Shown: positions 16,893-24,187 of the stretch, in pieces
Layout: the number at the start of each line of letters is the position of its first letter
How positions within the stretch are numbered: position 1 is the stretch's first letter
DNA from: Actinocatenispora rupis
GTDB taxonomy: Bacteria > Actinomycetota > Actinomycetes > Mycobacteriales > Micromonosporaceae
Reading direction: 5' to 3'
DNA length: 62,048 bases
NCBI RefSeq assembly: GCF_016861975.1
Contig: NZ_BOMB01000034.1
Coordinates: 1-62,048, forward strand
Program-made: the position numbers and the translations under genes
The notes under the pieces: generated by a model
Databases searched by the model: none
Seen by the model: only the letters and a program-made list of their open reading frames with translations
What the model was told of the DNA's origin: nothing

Positions 16893-17966
16893 TCAGGCCG
16901 TGGTGAAGCCCGGACGCGGTGCTGTGGCGTGGTACGCCTCCGAGGACAGATACACCGTCAGTCCTGGGGGATGCGCGCCGAGCCGCAGCGACACGTGCGG
17001 GATCAGTCCGACCCCGTCTGCCAGGTCGCGGCGGGCCACGCCGGCGATGGCGCGGTCAATCAGGCCGGCGTCGTGCCCGTAGCGGTGGGCCAGGGTGAGG
17101 GCCCGGTCGCGGGCCTGTGCGTCGTCGGTGACGTGGCAGCGGATCGGCACGTACAGGCTGTATCCGCTGGGCTGGTCGGTGTCGCTCTGGACGAAGGTGA
17201 AGCCCGACACGAGTGGGCGGGCGCCGTGGCCGATGCTGTCGCCGGCGGCGAGGCGGCAGAACTGCGCCACCTCGTCGAGGTCGATGCCCGGCACCGCTAC
17301 GGCTGCGGCGACGGCGTCTTCGGCGGTGGCGGTGGGGGTGTGCGAGAGGTAGATCTTGATCCGGGACCGGGCGCCGTGGTGCAGGTCGAGTGCGACGAAG
17401 CTGAATCCGGCTCCCGGGCGGCGCGCGGCAGAGGCCAGGGTTCGGTGGGCGGCGCCGAGGCCGAGTCGTTGCATCGCCTCGGCGACCAGGTGCCAACTGT
17501 GGTGGGCGTCGCGGCACTGCGGGTTGAGGTAGACCTTGATCTGTGGCGGGTGCTGGTGTCGGAACACCAGGGAGAACCAGAGCGCGAAGGGGCTGACCGG
17601 GGGTGTGCTGAGGAACAGGTCGGCGATCTTCTCATAGCGCGACAGGTCCAGGTTGTAGCGGCGGGACCACCGCTGCAGGAGTCGTTGCGCGGCAGCAAGG
17701 TTGGCCTCACAGCCGGGGTCGTCTGCCACGGCCTCGCCGAGAATCCGGACTGTGGGGCGCTGGCCGTGGTCGAGCGCGACGGAGAACTCGACCGGGGAAT
17801 GGTCGTCAGAGATGTCCGAGGGCCAGGGCGGCGTCGTCGCATCGCACGCTGCGCCGGTGGCGAGCAGATCGGCGAGTATGTCGTTCACGGCAGTCGTGTC
17901 GTCGTAGCCGGCCACGGTCATCAGCGCTGCCGCTTGGGACCTGACGTGGGCGGACAGCGACGCCAT
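16893..17966 (-). CDS. DMATS-type aromatic prenyltransferase
   Basis: 357 residues, matching bacterial members of the tryptophan dimethylallyltransferase (ABBA-fold) family. Visible landmarks: the acidic residue of VEFSVALD near 60, RPTVRIL (about 70-75), IKVYLNPQ (about 143-150), RIKIYLSH (about 202-209), and VSLRLG..LTVYLSSEAYH near the end. The Lys/Arg and Tyr residues in these strands bind and shield the prenyl diphosphate. The family attaches a C5 or longer prenyl group to indole or other aromatic rings, in the cytoplasm without metal dependence. It lies 12 bases after the HDO gene, so the two are co-transcribed. The substrate cannot be read from sequence; tryptophan-like compounds are the default guess. 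Confidence 0.88.
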   Translation of the reverse strand: MASLSAHVRSQAAALMTVAGYDDTTAVNDILADLLATGAACDATTPPWPSDISDDHSPVEFSVALDHGQRPTVRILGEAVADDPGCEANLAAAQRLLQRWSRRYNLDLSRYEKIADLFLSTPPVSPFALWFSLVFRHQHPPQIKVYLNPQCRDAHHSWHLVAEAMQRLGLGAAHRTLASAARRPGAGFSFVALDLHHGARSRIKIYLSHTPTATAEDAVAAAVAVPGIDLDEVAQFCRLAAGDSIGHGARPLVSGFTFVQSDTDQPSGYSLYVPIRCHVTDDAQARDRALTLAHRYGHDAGLIDRAIAGVARRDLADGVGLIPHVSLRLGAHPPGLTVYLSSEAYHATAPRPGFTTA

Positions 17967-17978
17967 CCGCCGATCCCT

Positions 17979-18677
17979 TCAGCGCCGATGGCGTGCTGGC
18001 GCGAGCGCGGCAGACGTGCCCCCAGCGGCATCGGCGACGGCGCGCTCGGCGATCCGGTCGGCCACGATCGTCATCACCTGCCAGGCGTGGTCGAGAAGGG
18101 TGACGACCTCGTCTTCGGTCCAGTCGGTGCGCTCGCGCAGCACCTGGTAGCCCATCTCGACGTGCTCGGCGTCGACGTCGTTGTGGTGCTGGAAGTAGAT
18201 GTCGTCGGGGAAGGTGCTTGCGACGCGGGTGAAGAAGGTCAGTGCGGCGGACTCCACGGCCAGGTGTGCCAGCACCGCGCGCAGCACGCCGGGCAGGGTC
18301 CGGAGGGCGTCCACGATCCAGGCGGCACCCATCTCGATGACCGGGTCCCAGACCACAGGCGCATCGACACCGTGGTGGGCTCGGCTGGCGGCCAGGAGCT
18401 TGTTGTGGCCGGTCTCGTCGTCGCGATGGTCGATGGCCAGCGCCCGTAGCGACGGGTCCGTCTCGTGCTCGACCCGCACGGTGATCATGCGTTGGAACGC
18501 ATCCGACCACGGCTGCAGGTAGGTCGTGACCGCCGCCTTGGTTGCCGGATCGGTGGTGTCGTCGGCCAGCAGCCGGCACAGCCGCGACCCGGCGAACGCC
18601 TCCTGCTGGCGCCGGTTGTGCTCAGCGACCCGCTCAACCCGCGAGGTACCCGTCAGGTCGTCGACGTTCGTGCTCAT
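17979..18677 (-). CDS. Haem-oxygenase-like di-iron oxidase (HDO) family protein
   Basis: 232 residues, all helical. Candidate metal ligands sit in patterns typical of the haem-oxygenase-like di-iron oxidase superfamily: HRDDETGH (H84, E88, H91), E142 in a hydrophobic helix, and HHNDVDAEHVEMG (H165, D169, H172). Members cleave or oxidise amino-acid and fatty-acid derived substrates (for example UndA, BesC, SznF, AetD). It is the first gene of the prenyltransferase transcript and faces the regulator gene across a repeat-rich promoter. An oxidative step on a prenylated aromatic amino acid is plausible but inferred. TenA/PqqC-like proteins share the fold and are the main alternative. Confidence 0.78.
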   Translation of the reverse strand: MSTNVDDLTGTSRVERVAEHNRRQQEAFAGSRLCRLLADDTTDPATKAAVTTYLQPWSDAFQRMITVRVEHETDPSLRALAIDHRDDETGHNKLLAASRAHHGVDAPVVWDPVIEMGAAWIVDALRTLPGVLRAVLAHLAVESAALTFFTRVASTFPDDIYFQHHNDVDAEHVEMGYQVLRERTDWTEDEVVTLLDHAWQVMTIVADRIAERAVADAAGGTSAALAPARHRR

Positions 18678-18806
18678 CGTGCTCGCCTCATCCCCAGCTC
18701 GGACGACATTGCACGGCCACCGCTTGCCCTGTTCATTGCCTCGATGGCCACGGTGCTCCGATATGAGACTCGCGTCGGTTGTACCGGGCGCACGTGGATC
18801 GGCGCA

Positions 18807-18899
18807 TCCGTACAGGCGGCTCTCCGTACCGCCTCCGTACCGCCGCAGTACGGAGAGCTGAGGGGCTTGTACGGAGAGAACGACGAATCAGGTCCGTAC
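18807..18899. promoter_or_regulatory. Divergent promoter with six TCCGTAC/GTACGGA heptamers
   Basis: TCCGTAC occurs at 18807, 18823, 18834 and 18893, and GTACGGA at 18848 and 18869. CTCCGTAC (18833-18840) and GTACGGAG (18848-18855) form a perfect 8-bp palindrome with a 7-base gap. The copies at 18823 and 18834 are direct repeats 11 bases apart, and those at 18848 and 18869 are 21 apart (both read GTACGGAGAG). The region lies between the HDO gene (minus) and the LuxR-type regulator gene (plus). Confidence 0.78.
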
Positions 18900-18966
18900 C
18901 CGCCGACAGAACCCCGACCTCCACGACCCGATTTACCCGCTTTGAACCATATCGAGATCGCACAAA

Positions 18967-21399
18967 GTGACGATAGGGTGGTTTATAGTCAACTCTGTGT
19001 CTGATATTGGCCGTTCGGTTGGCCTACCGCTGGACTACGGCCCGCTGATCGGCCGGACACAGGAGGAGCAGCGGGCCGTCAGCATGCTGTCCCGGAGCCG
19101 GCTGGTCACGCTGACCGGCACCGGTGGGGTCGGCAAAACGCGGCTGGCGATACGGATTGCCAGCCGGGTCGCGGAGTCGATGCCGGGCGGGGCGTGGATG
19201 GTGGAACTGGCGGGCCTGCCACCGCAGACGGCCCTTGAGCAGCTGTGGACCACCATCGCCCGCAGCGTGCACCTGTACTCCCACCAGTCGGGGCTTGATG
19301 TCGTCGCGCGACACCTGCGCGATCATCCCTCGCTGCTGGTGCTGGACAACTGCGAGCACCTCCTCGCACCGGTGCGCGAGGCGGTCACCGCGCTGCTCGC
19401 CGCCGTGCCAACGCTGCGGGTCCTTGCCACTAGTCGCCAGCCTCTGCACCTGCCCGAGGCTGGTGAACACGTCCTCGATCTGGCTCCGTTGAGCACGGAC
19501 GATGCGGTGGCCGCGTTCCTCGCCTACGCCCACGCCGGAGGCGCCACGCAGCACCTGGTCCCAGACGCTCGTCAACCTGGGCAGGAGTCCACCGCATCGA
19601 ACGGGCTGGACCGCCGCCAGATCGCGATGCTGGTGAATGCTGTCGATGGACTGCCACTGGCGGTGGAGATCATCAGCCGGTGGGCGGCCACCCTGCCGCT
19701 GGACGAACTGACCGACTCCGTCACGGACAACCCGTGGGTGGTCGTCGACATCGATCCCAGCAGCGACGGCCGCCACAGCACTTTGCGCCGCATCTACGAC
19801 TGGTCCTGGCGGCTGTGCAGTGACGAAGAGAGAATCCTGTGGCAGTGGATCAGCCTGTTCCCGAAAGCGACTGATCAGTCGACGATTGTCGAGGTGTGCG
19901 CGGCCAGCCAAGTCGATCGGCTCGCCATCGCCCGGGCCGTCGCGGGCCTGCGCGACAAGCGGATCCTCGCCGCCGACCTCGACCACACCGGCACCCCGCG
20001 GCTCGGCCTTCTGGCCACCGCACGCGCCTACGGCGCCGAGCAACTCCTCGCCTCCGGCCACGACGTGACCGCACGCGCCGCTTACTGCAGCCACTACCGC
20101 GCCCTGCTCGCCCACGCCGCAGCCACCTACGCCGCACCTGACGAGATCGCCATCCTGCGCGACGTCAACGAAAAGCTCGACCACATCAGGACCGCGATCG
20201 ACTACGCCATCACCGACGCGGACCTGACTACAGCGCGCGACATGGTCACCAACATCACCCGCACCAGGGCGCCGTTCCTGCACGGGTGGCTCGGCGACGC
20301 GCGGAGCCTGACCGACCGCGTGCTCGACGCCGGCGGACTCGACACCGTCACCACCGCCGACGAGGCGCTGCAACTCGGCGCAGTCATGGCCGCCGATGCC
20401 TGGATCACCCTCACACAGGGATACCCGGGCCGGGCACGTGCGCTGATCGCCGACTGCCACCACCTGCACAAGCAGTGGCAGCTGTCTCCCTCCCCACCGC
20501 TGCTGTTCGCCGAAGGAGCCGTACTCGCGCTCGGCGTGCCGGATCCCGATCCGCGCGCCGTGGAGCTTCTCACCGCTGCCCGCAATGCATTCGGCGGCGA
20601 CCCGATGCTGCGCGGTGACCGTCTCATGGTCACCATGATCTGGTCGATGTCGGTCAGCGCCAACGGTTCCCCCGACGCGGAGGACGCCGCGGCGGCGTTC
20701 CTCGACGACGCGCACGCGGGCGGCGCTCCGTGGACCGAAGCGTGGGCCGACTGGGACGGCGCGTACGCGGCACTCGTCGGCGGACACTACGACGATGCCA
20801 ACGACCGGTGCCGGCGTGCCCTCGCTCTGATGGCGAGTATCGGCGACCAGTGGGGACTGACCTGGGCGCTGCTGATGTCCGCCGCGATCAGCGCAGACAG
20901 CCTCGACCCGGCCAACCCCAACAAACGCCAAGCCAAACGGGCAGCCTGGCTCGCCGCCGCCGCCGAACAACGCCGCGACACGATCGGTGTCCGCATCGAA
21001 GGACTCGCGCCCATGGCCGCGCTCCACCACCGGATCCTGACCCGCGTCGCCGGCATCCTCGACCCAGCCACCTTCGACCGGGCACTGACCGACGGACGAC
21101 GCCGACACACCGACGCCGTCGAGTACGCCCTCGACGACCGGCTCTCCCGCAGACCATCCCCCACAGACACCCTGACCCGCCGCCAACGCGACGTCGCCAC
21201 CCTCATGCTGCCCACCGCCGACGGCCACCGCCGCAGCGACCGCGACATCGCCACCGAACTCGGCATCGGTGTCCGCACCGTCGAAACCCACGTCGCGAAC
21301 ATCCTGCGCCAACTCGGCCTACAGAACCGCACCGAGCTGCAACCCCACCACCTCAACCAACCCACCGCTAACGCGGACTCGCCCCCGACCGAACCCTGA
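18967..21399 (+). CDS. NB-ARC ATPase with LuxR-type HTH (LAL-like regulator)
   Basis: 810 residues if started at the GTG at 18967; a GTG at 18997 is an equally good start. An NB-ARC/AAA domain begins with Walker A GTGGVGKT (about 51-58) and Walker B LLVLDNCEHL (about 121-130), and includes the GLPLAVEI motif. A TPR-like helical middle follows. The C-terminus is a LuxR-family helix-turn-helix (about 735-795: LTRRQRDVATLM ... GVRTVETHVANILRQLGL). Such ATP-dependent activators often control neighbouring secondary-metabolite genes. It is divergent from the HDO/prenyltransferase operon across the heptamer array, so it is the prime candidate to act there. Confidence 0.9.
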   Translation: MTIGWFIVNSVSDIGRSVGLPLDYGPLIGRTQEEQRAVSMLSRSRLVTLTGTGGVGKTRLAIRIASRVAESMPGGAWMVELAGLPPQTALEQLWTTIARSVHLYSHQSGLDVVARHLRDHPSLLVLDNCEHLLAPVREAVTALLAAVPTLRVLATSRQPLHLPEAGEHVLDLAPLSTDDAVAAFLAYAHAGGATQHLVPDARQPGQESTASNGLDRRQIAMLVNAVDGLPLAVEIISRWAATLPLDELTDSVTDNPWVVVDIDPSSDGRHSTLRRIYDWSWRLCSDEERILWQWISLFPKATDQSTIVEVCAASQVDRLAIARAVAGLRDKRILAADLDHTGTPRLGLLATARAYGAEQLLASGHDVTARAAYCSHYRALLAHAAATYAAPDEIAILRDVNEKLDHIRTAIDYAITDADLTTARDMVTNITRTRAPFLHGWLGDARSLTDRVLDAGGLDTVTTADEALQLGAVMAADAWITLTQGYPGRARALIADCHHLHKQWQLSPSPPLLFAEGAVLALGVPDPDPRAVELLTAARNAFGGDPMLRGDRLMVTMIWSMSVSANGSPDAEDAAAAFLDDAHAGGAPWTEAWADWDGAYAALVGGHYDDANDRCRRALALMASIGDQWGLTWALLMSAAISADSLDPANPNKRQAKRAAWLAAAAEQRRDTIGVRIEGLAPMAALHHRILTRVAGILDPATFDRALTDGRRRHTDAVEYALDDRLSRRPSPTDTLTRRQRDVATLMLPTADGHRRSDRDIATELGIGVRTVETHVANILRQLGLQNRTELQPHHLNQPTANADSPPTEP
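18984..18997 (+). promoter_or_regulatory. Possible -10 element for a leaderless regulator mRNA
   Basis: TATAGT at 18984-18989 is in an AT-rich island and lies 7 bases before a GTG (18997) that is in frame with the regulator gene. That spacing would give a leaderless transcript, a common arrangement in actinomycetes. No clear ribosome site precedes either candidate start. Confidence 0.35.
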
Positions 21400-21723
21400 T
21401 CCGAGCCAGCACTCCGAGCCAGCACACTGCAGGACCAGAGACCGCGCCGTTGGGCGGAACGGTCACGACTCACGCGGAGCGATGAGCGCGCAGGCTTCCG
21501 CCCGCGTCGGCGGGGCGATCGGGTATCAGCACTCATGGTGCCCGGCCGCTGTCGCCTCCCGCATCGTCGGACCTCCGTCACCGCCCCGCTTCCCGGCGGC
21601 ACCACGCCCATCGCGGGGCGACGGCGCTAGCGTGTCCGCGGCGCCCGCTGGCGGTAAGCATCGCCTCGGAAGCCGGAGCCGGCAGATACCGGGTACGGTG
21701 CGGCTCGTTGGTAGGTTGCGGAC
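21400..21723. other. Intergenic region without a supported gene
   Basis: 324 bases between the regulator stop and an Hsp70-like fragment. A short direct repeat CCGAGCCAGCAC occurs twice at about 21401-21425. I see no convincing coding frame or strong hairpin. Confidence 0.4.
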
Positions 21724-22029
21724 GTGACGGACGCGGCGCTGGCGATCGACCTGGGTACGTCGAACACGGTCGCGGCGTTGCGTCGGCCGGACGGGCGTAC
21801 CGAGCAGGTGTCCTCTGCGGTTCAGATCGAGTGCTTGCGCTTGGCGCGCAACGCATCCGGGTGGTCACGGGACGAGACAGGCGGTGCCCATCAAGCACGC
21901 CGGGTGCCGGGGCCGGATACAGGACCGTACGGGATCGATGATGAGACGCCGATGTCCAGCGTCGGCGAGATGCTGCGGCGGTGCTGGCGCAGGGATCGCG
22001 GTTCGGGAACGGCTGTCGGTGTTAGGTGA
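21724..22029 (+). pseudogene. N-terminal remnant of an Hsp70-like protein
   Basis: The first 30 codons encode the phosphate-1 motif of Hsp70 ATPases (AIDLGTSNTVAALRRPDGR), very like residues 6-26 of the intact Hsp70-like protein at 53.5 kb (VDFGTSNTAAVLTHPTGR). After that the similarity breaks down and the frame ends after 101 codons, against several hundred needed for an ATPase domain. GTG at 21724. Coding bias fades in the second half. It is best read as a truncated or internally deleted copy. Confidence 0.6.
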
Positions 22030-22270
22030 TGTGGGTTCCGGTGTAGATGCCGATCACGCCGGCCACGACGGCGCAGCCCAGCGCGGCGATCGCCAGTTTC
22101 TTCACCGACCGCACGCGGGCGGCCCAGGCGGCTTTGACGCCGGCTTTCGCACCGGCGTGGTCGCGGGCTGCGCGTTGAGCCACGGCGAACGCGTAGGCGA
22201 CGGGTGATGCCGCCGCAGCGCCGACCACGGTCCCGAGAGCGAAGGCAGCATGGTCGAGTGCTCTGCTCAT
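22022..22270 (-). CDS. Small membrane protein, unknown
   Basis: 82 residues with an N-terminal hydrophobic stretch (about 8-30) and a C-terminal membrane helix (about 58-78) separated by a basic amphipathic segment. It has good third-position G/C bias. I do not recognise the family. It lies opposite the Hsp70 remnant, overlapping its end by 8 bases. Confidence 0.5.
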   Translation of the reverse strand: MSRALDHAAFALGTVVGAAAASPVAYAFAVAQRAARDHAGAKAGVKAAWAARVRSVKKLAIAALGCAVVAGVIGIYTGTHIT

Positions 22271-22349
22271 CGTCTGCCTCGTCTCGACAGCGCGGTCCGG
22301 GCGGTGGGCTCTCCGCGGCGATACTCGAATCGTCGGAGTGGCATCGCTG

Positions 22350-22976
22350 TCACAGCCTTTCCGGAGTAGTGGTGTAGGCGGGTCCGGCGGGTTGGATCAG
22401 CCAGACCAGGTCGGTGTCGGGCCCGTCAGGGCCGCTGGCGTGGCCATGGACGCCCAGGACGTGGTCGAAGGAGTCCCAGAGGGTCAGGCTCCACGCTGCC
22501 GGCGTGCTGGCGGCTTCGGCGGCGGCCGGGCGCCAGCAGGTGAAGGTGTCGCCGTTCGGCCGTTCCGGCAGCACGAAGCCCACCGCAACGACCCCGGTGC
22601 CGGACTGTGCCTTGCCGTCCTGGTGTCGGTAGAGGACGAACATGCCCGGCATCGTGTCGATGCGCAGCGGCGGCTGATGCCCGGCGGTGTCGAGTGCGGC
22701 GAAGGGGATCGGCCAGTCGGCGGCCAGCATCCGGTCGTAGGCGTGCCGGTAGCGTTCGACGGCCGTCACCACGGTGGTGTTCGCGATGGCGAACGCCGCA
22801 CCGACCTCCTCGTCGAGACGGACGCCCGGCCGTGCGCAGGTCCTGACGAACTGGGCCTGTGCGAGGGTCACGGTCGCGTGGGCTTCCAGCGCATCGGCCA
22901 ACGCACGTCGCGCCGCCGCTAGTTCGGCGGCAGCCTGGGTCCGTGTCCGGACCGTCGACGGCGCCCTCGGACTCAC
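22350..22976 (-). CDS. Hypothetical protein, 208 aa
   Basis: A soluble 208-residue protein. Residues 10-80 form a helical, Ala-rich segment and residues 95-205 a beta-rich part with many Trp/Phe/Tyr residues (LVWLIQPAGPAYTT near the end). I do not recognise a domain. It stands alone: about 80 bases separate it from both minus-strand neighbours, and its start at 22976 has only a weak ribosome site. A C-terminal ligand- or protein-binding domain is possible but unproven. Confidence 0.55.
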   Translation of the reverse strand: MSPRAPSTVRTRTQAAAELAAARRALADALEAHATVTLAQAQFVRTCARPGVRLDEEVGAAFAIANTTVVTAVERYRHAYDRMLAADWPIPFAALDTAGHQPPLRIDTMPGMFVLYRHQDGKAQSGTGVVAVGFVLPERPNGDTFTCWRPAAAEAASTPAAWSLTLWDSFDHVLGVHGHASGPDGPDTDLVWLIQPAGPAYTTTPERL

Positions 22977-23060
22977 CCGGTCACCGCCCAGGCGCCGGGG
23001 CGGGCGTGAGCCCCCGCCGCGGGTCGTCGCGTCATCGGATCGTGTCCTGCGTGTAAGCCT

Positions 23061-23504
23061 TCATGCACGGCCCGGCGCCGCGGACCTCGTGCGGCACAGG
23101 CGCTGCTTGTCGGTGGCGGACAGGGCGAAGCGGGGCGCGATGGGTGGGATGCCGGTCCATTGCGCTGCTGGGATGGATGCCAGGGGCAGGTAGTCGACCG
23201 TCCACTTGTGGTGGGTGGCCTGCCCGGTGGCGTACCAGGTTTCCCAGGCCGTCCAGGCGGTTCCGAAGTCGGGGAAGGTCGCGACCGGCGCCGGACTGAG
23301 CTGGCGGGTGTGTAGGTGGGGTTGGGCGAGGCAGTCGAACATGGAGGATGGCTGTTCGGGGCCGCCCCAGAACCCGCCGGGCCGTAGCAGGACCACGTAG
23401 CGGCGGCTGCCGCGCATGGTCATGGACAGCGGCGCCCAGTCTCGGGTTGCCGACAGGTTGGTCTCTGGCAGGTGGCTTCGGTGGTGTGGGATAGTCGCGG
23501 TCAC
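23061..23504 (-). CDS. Hypothetical protein, 147 aa
   Basis: The GTG at 23504 follows AAGGAG with suitable spacing. Longer readings of this frame run through the terminator and the acetyltransferase gene and were rejected. The middle (WAPLSMTMRGSRRYVVLLRPGGFWGG through to a WTAWETWYATG motif) is aromatic-rich and well coded, but I do not recognise the family. It is separated from the acetyltransferase gene by a 10-bp-stem hairpin, so it probably has its own promoter. Confidence 0.55.
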   Translation of the reverse strand: MTATIPHHRSHLPETNLSATRDWAPLSMTMRGSRRYVVLLRPGGFWGGPEQPSSMFDCLAQPHLHTRQLSPAPVATFPDFGTAWTAWETWYATGQATHHKWTVDYLPLASIPAAQWTGIPPIAPRFALSATDKQRLCRTRSAAPGRA

Positions 23505-23528
23505 GGGAAGCGTGCTCCTTCCTGGTTG

Positions 23529-23561
23529 GGCCGGACCCGCGATTGCAGCGTGGGTCCGGCC
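23529..23561 (-). terminator. Hairpin terminator after the acetyltransferase gene
   Basis: GGCCGGACCC (23529-23538) and GGGTCCGGCC (23552-23561) form a perfect 10-bp stem with a 13-base loop, 8 bases after the acetyltransferase stop on the minus strand. Confidence 0.7.
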
Positions 23562-23569
23562 GTTCATGT

Positions 23570-24187
23570 CTACGGCCGGGCGGGCCGGAGCATCGGATAC
23601 ATCAGGACGCCGCGTCCGGCGCGGATCGGGTCGCCGTGGTCGAGGTAGCCGTGCCGCGCATACAGGCGGCGGGATCGGCCGGTGGAGGCGATCAGGAAGC
23701 CCGGTGTTCGGGTGGCGTCGAGCCGCTGGTGATGCGATTCGAGCAGTGCAGCGCCACGGCCTTCGCTTTGTGCGGTGGGGTGGGTGGCGAGGAATCCGAG
23801 GTAGGCCCAGTCGGTGTGGAGGATCGGCAACGCCTGATGCATCACGTGGTCGAGCTCGACGAAGCGCTCCAGGTAGGGGCCGGTCGCGGCGGCGAGCCGG
23901 GTGTCGTAGTCGACTGGGGCGAGGTCGGGGAGCTGCCCGGCCAGTGTTGGGTACCAGATCGCTGCGGCGTGGCCGTCGTCGGTGACCTCGACCAGTGCGC
24001 TGGTGTCGGGGTCCAGTGCGTGCGCGACGATGATCGACCAGTAGGCCGGGTAGATCCGTTGCCGGTGCGGGAGACTCGGCACGAGATGATCGGCGAGCTG
24101 CCCGGCCAGGAACGCATCCGTCAGCAGCCGGGTCAGGTCCCGCGCGTCGTCGGAGGTGGCGGCGCGGATGGTCGCGGAGGCGGTCAT
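23570..24187 (-). CDS. GNAT-family N-acetyltransferase
   Basis: 205 residues with the GNAT fold: N-terminal IRAATSDDARDLTRLLTDAF, central strand AAIWYPTL, the acetyl-CoA strand YLGFLATHP followed by the pyrophosphate loop SEGRGAALL (Q/R-x-x-G-x-G/A), and the C-terminal strand with RRLYARHGY. It moves an acetyl group from acetyl-CoA to an amine; the substrate is unknown. ATG at 24187 overlaps the permease stop (ATGA), so it is co-translated with an amino-acid permease. That hints at an amino acid or amine substrate. Confidence 0.88.
   Translation of the reverse strand: MTASATIRAATSDDARDLTRLLTDAFLAGQLADHLVPSLPHRQRIYPAYWSIIVAHALDPDTSALVEVTDDGHAAAIWYPTLAGQLPDLAPVDYDTRLAAATGPYLERFVELDHVMHQALPILHTDWAYLGFLATHPTAQSEGRGAALLESHHQRLDATRTPGFLIASTGRSRRLYARHGYLDHGDPIRAGRGVLMYPMLRPARP

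Noticed and set aside
16623-18449. Plus-strand open frame of 608 codons across the prenyltransferase and HDO genes
   Set aside because: It is antisense to two recognised enzymes and has no motif; the valine- and glycine-rich composition is typical of a shadow frame.
19024-21312. Long minus-strand open frame of 762 codons opposite the LuxR-type regulator
   Set aside because: It is a shadow of the regulator gene in GC-rich DNA; the plus strand carries recognisable NB-ARC and LuxR motifs and the minus frame has none.
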